NCBI RefSeq assembly: GCF_029227915.1
Contig: NC_079888.1
Coordinates: 6,751,001 to 6,815,000, forward strand
Reading direction: 5' to 3'
DNA from: Hydractinia symbiolongicarpus
Lineage: Eukaryota; Cnidaria; Hydrozoa; Anthoathecata; Hydractiniidae
Length of the DNA stretch: 64,000 bases
Below, piece after piece: positions 1 through 13,181 of this stretch. The notes under the pieces are model-generated. The model was not told the origin of the DNA, searched no databases, and saw only the letters and a list, made by a program, of their open reading frames with translations. A program made the translations under genes and the position numbers. How positions within the stretch are numbered: position 1 is the first letter of the stretch; each line of letters opens with the position of its first letter.

Positions 1-1360
1 GCTGTATAAACATGGTATGTGGTTATAAGAACCTCAATTTTCTTGTGAACCTGGAATTAATAAAATAATCCAAGCGGAAAACATTTTCCGGAAAAAATGA
101 CGTAATTTACAACTCTGCTAGCTTATGTCAACAATAAAACATTTTTTTATTCTGTTAATTAATGAAAAGTTGATGAGTCATTTAACGCATTGTTTATTTT
201 ACAGATTAGTTATGTAATTTAAAAAGTCTATAAACGCATTGTAGATGAATTGTTCAGTAAGACAATATCTAAACAACAACAAAAACAACAAAAGCAACGA
301 CAACAACAACAATGACAATGACAATTACGACGACGAAAACAAGGTAGCTACATACTTTTACATATTTGAAGTACTGCTTCACATTAAAATCAGTGATACA
401 TGCAAAGGATGAAAAATACGTTAGATTTGTTAAAACAATATAAAAATACGATATGTGTGGCTAATGCAATGGCCTCAACGCTTTTCCTTTTAGCAAGTGA
501 CTAACGCAGAATCTTTGAAATCTAAGTCAGCATTCAGTTTCTAGATCTGCAACGTGCAGTTTTTCTTTTCTTGCTACACATTATGGCGTTTTTTATTTGG
601 GAGAAAAGTATTTACTCTTCTCATAATGCCCCATATTCTCCTCCCCCCCTCCCTAGCCACACCTCTCAGCACCATTTTGCAAACACTTTGTGTAGTTTCA
701 AGCAACTCTATAAGCATGATTTTGTTATAGTACTTAGAAATTTAGAATTGTTAATAACGCAGCAATTTCGTACTCATTCCTTTGTTGATCTTTTGTTGTA
801 AGCGACTGTTTCAACACGTAATGGCTACAAAAAATGTCATATTGGTTAGCACTGTTGCGAAATTTTGTATAATTCAATCACCGGAGGACATCGTTAACTG
901 TTTCCTCTTTGTTGTTTTATTAGATAGTGTATTTTTAGTATCGTCAGTTTAACCACATAATGAAATAAAAAGCGTCAGAAAGGTGTTCTTCACAATTTTG
1001 ATTATGTGGTTGTATATTGCAAAATACAATGAAAATGATTGCGTAAAAGAATTAGTTATAAACTTATTAAAGTTCCACATGCTCATATGCGGGTCACGAT
1101 GAATCAATTCTTTACAAACTGCCAGAATAGTCTAGATTACAAATTGAAGGACTTCATCCTCCTAGGATACAGCCGATAACCTTTTCTTAAAATTCGTGTA
1201 AGCCACTTAACTTAAGTTAACTTTCATTTCGTAACAACTACCTTAAATACTATGTACGATAAGAATCAAACCATCATATAATGCAAATTTGTGTGTCATT
1301 TGTTTATTGAAAATAAAAAACTGTATATCCCGAAATACGAACATGGGCCATGTTCGCATC
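1..1360. other. Intergenic, no gene seen
   Basis: No credible exon on either strand. The only open frame of note (571-801 plus) has no recognisable protein pattern and is probably chance. The stretch contains a CAA/GAC-type microsatellite (272-345) and is otherwise AT-rich unique-looking sequence. Confidence 0.6.
272..345. repeat. Composite CAA / GAC microsatellite
   Basis: A run of CAACAA units grades into TGACAATGACAA and then ACGACGACG. Read on the minus strand it is a GTC-GTT composite, the same composition as the microsatellites at 9661-9790 and 39805-39950. Confidence 0.8.
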
Positions 1361-1362
1361 GC

Positions 1363-1409
1363 CGTCCCGGGGTCAGAAAAAATACAAGATGCCCTGGGGA
1401 CGAGGTTGG
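1363..1409 (+). repeat. Dispersed repeat module with CCTGGGGACGAGGTTG core
   Basis: This copy reads CGTCCCGGGGTCAGAAAA, then ATACAAGATG, then CCCTGGGGACGAGGTTGG. The same three-part module recurs at 3776-3826 and 43812-43859, and the core alone recurs at several other positions, so it is a dispersed repeat and not coding. The family is not identified. Confidence 0.75.
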
Positions 1410-1588
1410 TGTAAAGCTCAAAGCAATTTTACTCTTTTTTTAATTTTTCTCGACCGTGGGTACACGATTTACAACAATCGAGCTGCCCCAGAGTTCCTGC
1501 AGTGCTCAATACTGGCTCTGGTATCCACTGACGAAGGCTTGTTAGCCGAAATACCAAAGTTGTCTGGATTCTCACGAATCCTTTTGCC

Positions 1589-1770
1589 GACGACGTGGCT
1601 CAGTGGATAAGAGCCCGCGGTGCATCTGATGCGACGATCCCGGGTTCGAGTCCCTGAGCTGCCGAGGCAAAGGAATTTCGCGATTATCCTACAACTTTGT
1701 AATGGTATCCTGTTAATATGATATACACTCACAATTGCTCTCCACATTGGTTTATATATATATATATACC
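1589..1770 (+). mobile_element. tRNA-derived SINE copy
   Basis: The head carries a Pol III box A (TGGCTCAGTGG, 1596-1606) and a perfect box B (GGTTCGAGTCC, 1643-1653) at tRNA-like spacing. The T-arm nearly pairs, but the would-be acceptor strands (1589-1595 and 1657-1663) do not, so it is not a functional tRNA. A non-tRNA body follows, ending in a short TA-rich run near 1753-1766. This is what is known of tRNA-derived SINEs; the family name is unknown. Confidence 0.7.
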
Positions 1771-1989
1771 TCATCGACCAACTTTTTGTAATCGGTATCC
1801 AAAGTACCAAATTTGGTACAAATCGTCTGGGACCAAATCTCTAGGACATAACGAAACTGCTTAAAATAATTCTTTTCGATCCAATCGACAATGTGTCTAA
1901 GCAAAATTTTAATTAAATCATGGACCTAAAAAAATTTCGATCAAAAGTTATAAGCTTATAAACATCCACCTGATGACGTCATCAATTTT

Positions 1990-3570
1990 GTTTATTATAA
2001 ATTAAAGTTTTATTTCTTTATTACTGTTTATTTATATGGCAAGTTCTATACCTCTAAAATGGTTAGAATTTAATTTCTGATAGATTGTTAGCAATTTCGA
2101 TTAAAAAATGTGACGTCAGAAAAGGACACCAAATCAACGTAATGACCATTTCCTTCCCTGTGGTGATTTTTATCACAAAACTTATACCTTTCTAAAATGG
2201 TCGCAATTAAACTTCTGTTCAGTTAAAAACAGTAATTACATCAAAAACTCAATATTGTCTATTTAATATTAGCTATAAAATTTTTTTTTTAATGTTAAAA
2301 ATGGTTTTTCCAAAGGTCCAAATATTCTAAAGGCTTTAATCGCGAAGAAATATGTAGGCACGTTTCAATTTTGTCTAGACGTTTTGATCATTTTTTTTAC
2401 ATACACTGGCGGACGTCTAGTCAGAATTTTTATACACATGGTGGGAATTAGCCATCTTAGAAAAACTGCCACCATTTTATATTTTCATTTTCAAATGTTA
2501 CATTCAATTGGTTAAGTTATTTTCTTATTTCCGCTGTATAATTTTAAAGACTTTAAATTTTTATGAAAGTAATGTTTAAAGTCGCAAGAAGATGAAGATC
2601 AAGTTCTTCCAAAGAAAGTCACGACCTTCAACGAATTCTGGGAAAGTTAGCTCAATATTTTGAAAATTAACTCAAAAACGCACTCTAAGCGTAGTAAATC
2701 TTAACTTCAATATTCACGATGGAGAGTTCGAAGCATTGCGACGAAGTACACGCAAATCTTGTTTACACAGCTCTTTAACACAGGTGACAAAATTTGTATC
2801 TTTTGCAATCAAGTAAAGTGGTGAGAAGAATATTACCACTTTTAAATATGACTTACAAATAAAATAAAGAAGAAAAATACGAGACAGAAAACCTAGTGAT
2901 CGACTTCCCAAAACTAAAACATAATAAAGTATTATACAAGATACACAGTATGGCATATCATAAAAAATGTTATGAAAACTTCATTCATGGCATAGAAAGT
3001 ACTCAAGTAGTCATTTTGTTGCTAATGGTCCTCAAGCAATTCGCTGTGAAGAAAAGTTTTTTTAGACTCGTTCAACATCATCGTATTGATAGGCAAGAAA
3101 TGTGTATATACATAGTAATTCAGATAAGCTACTTTTGTCGTACGTCAGTTATCAATCTTATAAATATTTCATTTTCAGACAATTTAAGAATTATCTTTCT
3201 TAACGATAGTAATACATTTATCGACCTTACTTGACGTCATCTTCTGATAGCGTCAACAAAGGCGTCATAATTTTTAATCAAACTTACTTTCCATGAATTA
3301 GGTATAAATGAAACTTGGGATAAAAATCTGTAGACGCAGAAGAATAGTAATTACGTTGATTGGACGTCATTTTGGGTCATTAAAAGTGACGTCACAATTT
3401 TCAATCACAATTGTTATCAATCAATCAGAAATTAGTTTCTAACCATCTTAGAGGTATAGAACTTGCCATATGAATGAATAGTTCTGGAGAAATAACAGTG
3501 TAATTTTTAATGAAAAAAAATTTGAAGACTTCTGTTTGTACAAAAATACTATTTTTGTTTTAGTAACGGA
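1990..3570. repeat. Large inverted repeat, possible foldback element
   Basis: The segment 1990-2190 (ATATGGCAAGTTCTATACCT, TAAAATGGTTAG, TGTGACGTCA, AATCAACGTAAT) reappears in reverse complement at about 3290-3560 in the same order with modest divergence. The arms are roughly 200-260 bp and flank about 1.1 kb. A weaker copy of part of the left arm follows it at about 2170-2250. Palindromic TGACGTCA-like sites recur in the arms. There is no transposase frame inside, so a non-autonomous foldback element is the likely reading. Confidence 0.6.
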
Positions 3571-3775
3571 AATAAAACTTTCCACATATTTAATTATTAG
3601 CAAAAAAACAAACCTCGTGCAATTTAGCTTGTACCTATCTATAATATTTTAAATATAACGATGGAAGAAAATTTAAGTTGTAGAAGGGTATGTAGGCTCC
3701 TTCAGCAAACGAGATTTACGCACGAAACAATTCATTATTGATTCATAATAATTTCCCAAACTCTTTTTTGCCATC

Positions 3776-3826
3776 GGACCGTCCCGATGGCAGAAAAGAT
3801 ACAAGTTGCCCTGGGGACGAAGTTGA
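3776..3826 (+). repeat. Dispersed repeat module, second copy
   Basis: It reads GGACCGTCCCGATGGCAGAA, AAGATACAAG, then TTGCCCTGGGGACGAAGTTG, matching the module at 1363-1409 and 43812-43859. A short open frame (3787-4035) begins inside the repeat and is not considered a gene. Confidence 0.7.
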
Positions 3827-5409
3827 ATAATCTCCGGTATAAATACAAATCCTCCGTAAACGATGACGTCATATTAAAATCGTTAAAAAACGTTTCTGTA
3901 AACTATACTAGATTCCGGTCAAATTTCATCAATAGAGCTTACGGCATTCTAAAGTTACCTAAGGTGAATAAATCCACGCCTTCTAGAAGATGTTTATACC
4001 CTCAAAAGTCTGCTAGTTATACATGGAGGGCGTGATAAAGCATGATTCAAACCAAATTGCTTATTTTGTTCTTTTTATAAACGATTCAGGTTCATTAACT
4101 ATTAACTTCTATCATTAAGAAAACTTGTGCACGTTTTTTTCATGCAAGAAACCAACTAGTAACGATTTCTCACTTTTTATAACCATTTACCAGAAAAAAG
4201 TTTTTTAATTTTGGCCGATTCTATAAGATGAAAATTTAATTCGAATTTTTTGAACACAATAAAGAAACTTTTATCAACTTATATACAAGAGAGATGTAAT
4301 AATGTCGTTTTAGGCTTTTATTTATCATTTATGTGTGTTCCCAGAACCTGTCGTGCAAGTGTAGTTGTTACCATAGTGATTATGTTACCATAGTTACAAT
4401 AGGAGGCGTGTGGAAAAAGGATCTTAATTAGAAATTCTTTACTTTTTTGCACGTAGTAGAAGTTTCTTAATTTTTTAGGCGACTAGTTAGTTTCTTATAA
4501 TGTGGTTTCTTATTTAAAAAGTATATGTAAAATAAGTGTGTTATCTCTTGCTGTATTGAAATATTTTGTTTTACAAATTCGTCTCGCCATCCGATAGAAA
4601 TGAGACATTGAGCCCTGGGAACGACGTGTGATGTTACGGTAAGTTGAAATGGAAGTGAGGAATATAATATAGATGTTAGAATTATTTTTTCCTAGAAATT
4701 TCTAATGTGAGAAACTTAAGGTAATGGTAGAAATTGAAGAGAAAACGCTAAATTTTTATTTCTAAGAGGTTTCTTGTAACAGCTTAAAGAATGCTCATTT
4801 TATTTATATGGCTCCTCTATTTTCCTAGTTCAAACAAAGCCAGGATGATAGGGTGTTTTATTCTTCTAGGATAAAGTAATAATCAAATGTGAATTTTGAA
4901 TAGTCCAGAACTCAACCTTACCCGGCGCAATTTTGATTGACTTTAGAAGAAGTCCTGGGAACAAAGTTGGTTAGAAGTCTGATTTCGTATTTGAGAACGT
5001 GCTTAAAAACAGCGGATATGCAGACAGAATTTTTATCGGATCAATAAACTTTTTAGAAATCACCAATCACTTTCAGCATGTTGCATGCGTTAACAGCAAC
5101 CTCGTCTCTAAGCCTCTCTTACACTTCTCCTTTAAGAAAACTGCGAAAAACTTTCATTGCTTTCTTAAAATTAATTTTGTGTTGAGAAAGACTGGATCTT
5201 AGGGGTTATTTGGAGACTAACTTGTGTGACGACTTTCAATCTCCCAGCAGGTTTGTTTCAGCAAAATGATTTTTCTAGAGTACTACTGAAGTTTCTTAAA
5301 TTTTAATTAATAATTATAAAGTTTTATATAATTTCTTATAAGTCTGTTTTTACGATAACAATGTGGAGCTTGGAGAAATTTCAATGATACTTTAAGAGAT
5401 TTAGTTTTT

Positions 5410-5640
5410 ACTAAAATTAAATTTCGCGAGTTTTTGTTACTTTCGCGAAAATTAGTTCCTGCAAAAATTATTGGAAAACTCGCTTTTCGCGAAATTCACG
5501 AAAATTAATTCCTATGAAATTTTTTTTCTCTTTTTAAAAAATGATATACAAAACTATTTATTACAACTTTAATTAAAAATCATTTCTCGCGAAAATAAGT
5601 TCTTGCAAAAATTAATTCCCTTAAGGTACGATATTCCAGG
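5410..5640. repeat. Cluster of TTTCGCGAAAATTAATTCC-type repeats
   Basis: At least four partial copies of CGCGAAAATTAATTCC or its close variants (AAATTAGTTCC, AAATAAGTTC) occur here. Related copies lie at 6303-6372 and, more diverged, at 33393-33530. The palindromic TCGCGA centre suggests a dispersed element end and not a host regulatory site. Confidence 0.6.
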
Positions 5641-6302
5641 TAACGTCGATAAGTTTCACAGGCCTTCATTAAAAGCAGCAGGCTAGTAGATGATAGCACT
5701 CACTTTACTGGATAATAAAACTTTAAAAAAATATAAATATCAGCCATTCTGTCATACAGAATATAAAGTTATAAGAAAAAAAGAGTTATTTTTAGTAACT
5801 AGGCACAAAGTAATCCAAGGTTAGTCAACCGAGGTATAGAACCTGGTGGATTACAATCATGCGCATACCATAAAAGTAAAAAAAATCACCTTCATGTTCG
5901 TATGAATGAATAAAATTGATTTTTGGAATTGAGAGGTAGAAATAATCACGACTTACGTATGCCATAGTCACAAGACTTTTTGTTGTGACTATGGTTGTGT
6001 ATGAGTCACTGTTAGCTACTAAGTTGTTTAAAATGATTGGAGCGTGAAATACTGAGTTCTAATACATTTTTTATGCGAAGCCTATCCAAGTTCCATATTT
6101 TTTTTTTTTTTTTGAAATCAAGAATAATTATGGTTAGGAAAATTTGCAGTTGCAAATAATTTAATGCTTTTCACGATTTTCCTTTGCACCCACTGCGGAT
6201 GAAAAACATAAGGCGATGTATCTTAGTTGTTAAAATATGTTAAAAAAACAACTGGACCTGCATTGATCAAATATAATAGTACGGATTGACTACCTTTAAT
6301 TA

Positions 6303-6372
6303 ATTAACTTTCGCGAGAAAAAATTTAATTGAAGTTGACAAAACTTGAGAAATTCGCGAAAATTAATTCCTT
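6303..6372. repeat. Pair of CGCGA repeats
   Basis: AACTTTCGCGAGAAAA and, 45 bp later, AATTCGCGAAAATTAATTCC. Same repeat type as at 5410-5640. Confidence 0.55.
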
Positions 6373-8412
6373 TGCTGTAAGAGAAATTGGATCATTTTAT
6401 TATAGGAATATTTTGTTTTCTTCAATAAGACTTCTAGTCAATATTTTTTTTCTAATTATACTGTAACTTCCATCTGAGTTCTAAATGTTTATGATTTAAT
6501 GGGTTCATGAACTGTGTTAACTACAGTGGATATATTTGTCTGGGTAAGAATAAAACATTTGGTTGAACATTTGGGTTCTTTACATTTACCCCTTTCGTTT
6601 TTTGAAATTTCGTTACCAGGCCTCTGTTTTCGCGGGTTTTTTTCATGCTAACAAAAAATGAAATACTTTATGCCTGGAATATCAAATCTATAAAGTGGTT
6701 TTCATCGTGATTTTTAGCTAAGATAAAAGTGACTATGCAGTAACGAGTCGGCAACAAACTTGTCCCCAGGATTTTTTGCTTTTCAATAGCGCTGCGCTTT
6801 TTTTTATAGTTCTGGCAAATAATGCCGAGATTGAGTTTGGTACTTCAAATTTACGAATACGTGCCTTTCTATGCCATAAAACATTTCATTCATTTCTTTT
6901 TAACGTAATTCGTCTATGAAAGTTTATAATTTACTGCTTGCACCACTGACTTTAAAAAATTTGAAAAATTTCCCTACATAAAGAGTTAGGGGTGAAGGAA
7001 TGCAGTAGGGGCGCGGTCAATGTTTAAATCTGAATATCCAATATGTCGAAAGAACAGGGCGTATATTTTGCTAAGTTTTATATCCGCCTTTTGTTAAACT
7101 GTTCAAAGCTTAAACTATTTTTTGTCGTATAGTAAAAGAGACTGTTGCGCAACACAACAGCGGACGTGATGTTGGTGCGAAACATTTACAACACATTTTT
7201 ATTGGCTTGCGTCAAAATATTTGTTTATGCGCATTTGCAAAAAACAAAACAAATCAAGGATTTTTGGGTATAATTCTTGAAACAAAAAAATTGGTTTCTT
7301 TTCAACCATCTACAAAAATGACAAAGTCGCTATGGATACATTTTAATATATATCTCCATATATGCTGTGGCAGTATATGTATATATAAATCCATATATAC
7401 TATGTTTGTGTATACTTACATATATACTGTGATGATATAGCTAAATAGTGATTTCTCTTTTCTTTTTTCAATCTTTTTACATTCCGTATTAAATTATACC
7501 TCAAGTGCAGTAAACAAATCAAATTAAAATGCTAGAAAACGTGCCTATCTGGTGCAACATTCGGCGAAAGAAGAGGAAGCACAAGGTGCAACTTCCAAAA
7601 ATAACAACAATAACAAAAACAGGATGTTCATAATGTAAGTTAAGATAGATAGATAGTTATTCGTCTATACATAATAAATGTATTAAGTAAAGCTATAAGT
7701 CTGAAGCTTCATGCTAAGGTTTTTTTCTTCTTCTTGTTGCACTAAAATCAAGCCTTCATGTTCTTATAGTGTCCTTAGCAGATTATATTTCTTTTGTATC
7801 TTATTACATATAACAAAAAAAATGACCGAAAAAAAAGTTAAAACAATAGGAAGGTTGAACTTTTACCGATTTCCCCTTTTTTCCTCAAAGACAATAAACA
7901 AGGGAAAAAGGAAGGAGTGTTCGCAAAAAGCTAATTAGCGCTATTTCACGAAACTTAAATTTTACTTGACAAATATTTGCGTTGTTCTGTGGAAAAAAAA
8001 TAAATTAAAAATTAAAAAAAAATACACAAAAAATAACAAAAATAAGAACAATATTAGTCTAAGCATGTAAAAAGAAAAGAACAGTTTAGGATAATTTCCT
8101 GGGTTTTTTTTACACAAAATCAATAATTTTGGTGTCAAATACTTTACTAAGTCTTGTACATAAAGAAACAAGCTGTGGGTAAAGTCTAACTAATCAATAC
8201 TTCACTTGGTTATCCACTGTGTTTTGTCATAGTCTTTACAAGAACGTAAATCACGCCACAACAAATTCAGTCAGAGCAAAAATGAGACTTGTTTCCATAA
8301 TTACCAATAAAGTCAGGTTCTGGTGATAAAATAACATGTCCTTAAAACTGCTTTGAACAATTTTAATTTCTCTGTTCAACATCGTTAGAACATAATCAAA
8401 GTACAAAACATA

Positions 8413-8610
8413 TGACTATTTGAGCTACAGGAGTGATGGGAATACAGAAACCGCCTAAATACACAGCCACTCAAGACATCAATTCCATTCCCTTACCGGA
8501 ATAGAAAGGATCCGATTAATTTAAAGTCGCTGCTATGACTCGATCGGCGTTTGAAACAAAGCCTCCAGCACTAAAAACAAACACTCGCTAGACTAACAGT
8601 CGAGAAGGAG
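8413..8610 (-). mobile_element. tRNA-derived SINE relic (AGCTCAAAT-tail family)
   Basis: On the minus strand a degenerate tRNA-like head (near 8610, box B-like TTTGTTTCAAACGCC) is followed by CGAGTCATAGC, GACTTTAAA and CCTTTCT, and then by AGCTCAAATAG near 8423. The same landmarks in the same order occur in the minus-strand copy at 50045-50255, and the AGCTCAAAT element also at 18046-18300, which supports one SINE family. Confidence 0.55.
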
Positions 8611-8619
8611 TTTCTTAAA

Positions 8620-11600
8620 TACATTGAGGTGATAAAAAGTAGATATGCGCATGTATGTCCAGATTTTTTTATTAAAGTAGTTTCCAGTTCTCAAATAGAA
8701 ATACTCTAATTTTACTATCCCTTGTAATATGTTCCTCCAACAAAAAAACAATGTTTTAATCGCGTGACATAATTTTTCCACTCTATGCGTTAACATAGGC
8801 GCTACGAAACTGTTTGCAAAGTGGAGACAGCTAAATCCTCCATATGCGCCATTTTGGTCTTCAGTTTTTAACATAATGTTTATTACTTAAACTTAGCAAA
8901 ACAGTAGTAGAAAAATATACCCCTTGCTCAGGTTCTTATAAAAATGGTTTGTAGATGTGTCATTGAAAAGAAAAGAGAGGTTATGTACAAAGTTGTCAAA
9001 TTAAATGATTTGTACAGAATTTGACAAAATAAAAGTCTTTTAAAGACTCTTATGATGTCTTGTTACCATGGGACCACGCGTTGTTGTTGTTGTTTTGAAT
9101 AGGAGAAACGTGATTGGCCGGAAATGATTTTGTTTACTTTATTTTCAAGTCTTTTAATAAATAGTATTATAAAAACTTATTCAGCAAGCTCTAATTGGAA
9201 TGGACGATGTTTTTATTTACGTTACACTCCATCGTAGAGACAAAAATGTTTTTTTTAAACTATAAATAAAGAGGAAGTTGTAAAAATGCTATAATGAGGA
9301 TTGTCAAAAAAAATATAACCGCTCTCCCACTCAGAAATTTACACACTTAATTTTCGACTTTTTCTGGTTTAATGCGTGTATGTTTTGTGGCAAAAAAATC
9401 TTTTGATGTGACGACTTCTTTTTTATTTCTTCTGAATTAAACTTTTGTAAAGCTCAAAATTTGTTCAATAAATAGATGTTGTTAAATGGTGCCTTGAGAT
9501 TAGAGAATTCTCCCCGAAGGAGATTCGCTAAGTTGCATGTTGTTGTTCGTGCGTAAATAAAAATATTGAAGTAAACAACCTTATCGCGGTAAGTTGTATA
9601 TTAAAAGTTTTTGTAGAAATTCGTTATTTTAAGTGTCTTAGATTATTGTTATCTTCTCCTTCTTGTTGTTTTTTGTTGTTATTGCGTTTGTTGTTGTTGT
9701 TTTTGTTGTTTTTGTTGTTGTAGTTGTGTCGGTCGTCATTTTTATCGTCGTCGTCGTCATTTTCGTCGTAGTTACGTCGACGTCATCGTCTTTTTTGGAC
9801 TTTGGATTTTCTTGGCATTCATGGATTGATCATTTATGTACAAACGTAGAAAGAAAACCTGGTAAATATTCTCGCATGGTTAAACAACGAAATGCATCAT
9901 GGGTAGCCTTTTTCATATAAGTGAATTCTGCACTAGCTGGGTCAGAGTTTCCATTTCATTGTTCTTCGAGATTAAATCTAACATTAAAAAACACATGTAT
10001 AGGATACATGTATAACAAATAACATTTTATAACAAATAATTTATAACAAATATATAAATATAAAAATACAGTTCTGACAAGAACTAGAGAGAGAGAAGTC
10101 ACCAAGTAACTTGACACTGCAAAGACATCTTGGTAGGAAGCTCATTTTTTTTTTTTTTTACGTTCATCTGTTTGAGAGAAAATCTTGCTAAGAATTTACG
10201 CCAACCATTTCTTTTTACTTCTGATCAAGAATTCGCACAAAAATCAAATTTGGGAATTAAAGCCACGTCATAAATCTTATGCAGTAGTTGGTGAGCACAA
10301 AGTGTAAGATTTAATTTTTAATGTGTCTTATCAATTTCAAACTCAAGTCATGGAAGGAAAGAGAAGAAACGTGTCCTGTCCTGATTCAGGTGCTTATAAC
10401 AGCAAAAAAAATTGTACAAATCTTGTTAAACAATGTTTCTGCGGGTCAAATTAATTGAATAACTTTGTTTTTGTGCTGAATTAGTAAATTATCTTAGAAC
10501 TAGTCAGTGACTGTTAACGTTTTAGCGTCGCTTTCTACATGTAACTCGTGCCAATTTTGTTATACTCCAATTGAGTTTTGTTTAAGATCAACCTCGTCCC
10601 CAAGGTTGTTTTTGTTCGTTTGGACGGAATGCCCTGAGGATGAGGAAGTTGGTCTAAGACATCCCTCTCCTAAGGAATGACGAGTTTTTAAATTGTAAGT
10701 GAAAATATTCCACAATTCATGATCAGATTAAATTTTACATATTGTGTTGATACGTGGTGTAATTCAAGGTTGTTGTCTCAATGCAGATGAAACAAACAAA
10801 ACAATTCCAGGACATTTTATCACGTACCATGTTTTATACGCTATAGTTTACGTGCTGCCTAAAAACCCCTCAAGAATGCTGGGTATATATATATTATTTA
10901 ATGTTTTACAGACAAAACAATTTTGTTCGCTTACAAAAACTCTATCACAAATGAAACAGAAATGAGAAAAAAGTGGATAGCTGAACAGCGATCAGCGGTT
11001 TGCGTATGCAATATCACACCGCAAACCAATATGGTATCCCAAATCTGTTCTATGTAAACAAAAAAATCGGCTATATTCTCGTGTAACAAACAAGCGAATA
11101 CGGTTTGAATAAGAAATACGTGTGTGTATTCAGCGCTGCTCCATTCCTTTGTTTTTTAATCTTTAATTTACTACTTGTGAGAATATTGAAACTTTTACCG
11201 CGATTTTCCGCCATTATTAATTTTATTGATTTTAAAAGCGAAAACGAACAGAAAACAGCGATTAAAAGAATATATTCGTTAATATTTGTGTTAAAATTTA
11301 ACTTTATATTTCTACTGATAGCAAATAATTTTTATCTACATATTTTGTAAAATTAACGGCGTTAAGTTTAACAACGTCGTTTGTGTTGAGTGTTTAGTGA
11401 CGAGATAACGTTTAAAAAAGTCAACTACCAATTCGATTTTTTTTGCATCAGAACCTAAAATCTATATCTTGGTCCAAGAAGTTTAAATTAAACTTCTAAG
11501 CCATATGCAAAAAATTATCAAGGTTCTTTGTCTTGCTTTTTTCGGGACAGCGAGACAATTCAATGAGATAAAATCCCTTCTAAAATCTTTGTAGGGTTGA

Positions 11601-12050
11601 TATCTACTACGATTTTAACTGACATATTGCATAATTGGCTGTTCGCATGATTTCATGTTCCTATAAAAAGACCGTACTGAGTTTATTTTGTTTTCTATGT
11701 TGCTGGTGTCAATACAGTAAAGTGAAAAAACAAAAACAAAAAAGAAAAGTCTGTTAGATGGAAAAATAAATAAATAAATAAATAAGTTTAGTAATTGCCT
11801 CATTAACGAAAATAGGATTTTGGAAAAAAGAATAATTCAAACAGGGACTTGTATAAAAAACAAAATGTTACTTCACACCGCTGAAAGCGAAAACCACGAA
11901 CAATAAAAGAAAACATGTATTTGTTTTTTAATAATGTGAAATACAAACATGAATATATAAAACTGTTGAAAAGAAGAAGAAAATATATAAAAAGAAAAAC
12001 GGGAAGAAGAAAATTTTCCTCATTTGATATATTATTGCTGTTAATTTTTT
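8620..12050. other. Intergenic, no gene seen
   Basis: Apart from the microsatellite at 9661-9795 and two converging CCTGGGGACG-type motifs at 10588-10605 (minus) and 10630-10652 (plus), I see no gene. Short open frames at 10744, 11105 and 11615 lack splice sites in useful positions and look like AT-rich chance frames. Confidence 0.55.
9661..9795 (+). repeat. Composite GTT/GTC microsatellite
   Basis: (TTGTTG)n passes into GTCGTC units with a GTAGTTACGTCG segment between. The open frame here (9663-9920, Val/Phe-rich) is the translation of the microsatellite. Confidence 0.85.
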
Positions 12051-12056
12051 AAATCA

Positions 12057-12376
12057 TTAAATTCGTGTCACTGTATGTATTGTTGATATCTCACTGAATA
12101 TGTGTGTAGACTTTTCACTGAATTTATGCGTTGACTTTTCACTTAATATAATCGTTGAGGAATATACTTTTTCACGTCTCGCTGGATATATTTTTTGACG
12201 TCTCACTGAATATAATTGTTGACATCCCACTGAATATATTTTTTCACGTCTCACTTAATATATCTGTTGACATCTCACTGAATATATTTTTTGACGTCTC
12301 GCTGGATATGTTTTTTGACGTCTCACGTCTCACTGAATATATTTTTTCACGTCTCACTGAATATATTTGTTGATGT
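12057..12376. repeat. Tandem repeat, about 24-bp unit
   Basis: About 13 imperfect units of the type GACGTCTCACTGAATATATT TTTT, with variants GCTGGATATA, GACATC and CACGTC. Both strands are open and give periodic peptides, which are artefacts of the repeat. Confidence 0.8.
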
Positions 12377-12379
12377 TTG

Positions 12380-13180
12380 ATATTTAACGGTTCTCTTTTT
12401 TTTTTAAATTTGAATTTTTGATTTGTGAATAACATAAAAGTCTAATGAATATCTCATTTGACGAAATCACAAAAGTACAGGTCACCATCCTAAACCTGAT
12501 TTTTGTAGAAAAATTTAGTACATGCATTGTTTTGCTGAAGGGGCAAATTTAAAAACACTTGAAAATAATTTTTTATTATAATTGTTTTGTGGTATCATAA
12601 GCCTTGATACAAGACCATGTTTATCAAAATCGAAGAAAAATTATTTCGTTTTATGAAAAAAAACGTTTTAAAGGTCTGGAAAAGAGCTGTTATACGACCG
12701 CGTGACATATTAGGGCGTCATTTAATATTCTGACACCAATAGCTTATAAAATTTATACAGATTGTTTGCAAAAAGTTACTGTCGAAAAGACAAACTTAAC
12801 TCATTTTATTAAATTTCGCACAATAAACCAACAACAAAAATTAATTTGTGGCTTAAAATATCAGGCTTGTACCCAGGTGACAAAAAAGGATGATATTCAA
12901 AATGGTAGACGTTAAAAAAATTATTTAATATTATATTGTTGCTATCAATAATATAAACAAAGCAATCTATTCAAGCATAAAGAATAAATGGAGAATAAAC
13001 AATTTTTTAACAATAAAAACTTTAGCTGAGACCAATTAGGAACGTTACAATGTTATACAAAGTATATTTTATTTATTTTTATATTTTAGTGTATGAAACT
13101 TAAAATTTAAAGAAGACAGAGAGAGTCAAATACATTAGAAGGTATTATTTTTTTCTGTTCATACATACTATTAAATTTAT
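12380..13180. other. Intergenic AT-rich stretch
   Basis: No exon or repeat that I can support. It ends at the possible minus-strand exon at 13182. Confidence 0.5.
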
Positions 13181-13181
13181 T

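Larger units (their letters stand above)
3830..8400. other. Repeat-rich intergenic stretch, no gene seen
   Basis: Several short open frames exist, none with splice context or recognisable sequence. The region holds further cores of the CCTGGGGACG repeat (4612, 4951, 6757 minus), clusters of CGCGAAAATTAATTCC-type repeats (5410-5640, 6303-6372), poly-T runs and TA-rich microsatellite sequence near 7330-7430. Confidence 0.6.

Noticed and set aside
1589-1663. A functional tRNA gene
   Set aside because: Box A and box B are good, but the acceptor strands do not pair, so it is a SINE head.
1469-1810. Minus-strand 113-codon frame
   Set aside because: Covers the SINE; the SGTRTRDRR part is the reverse of box B.
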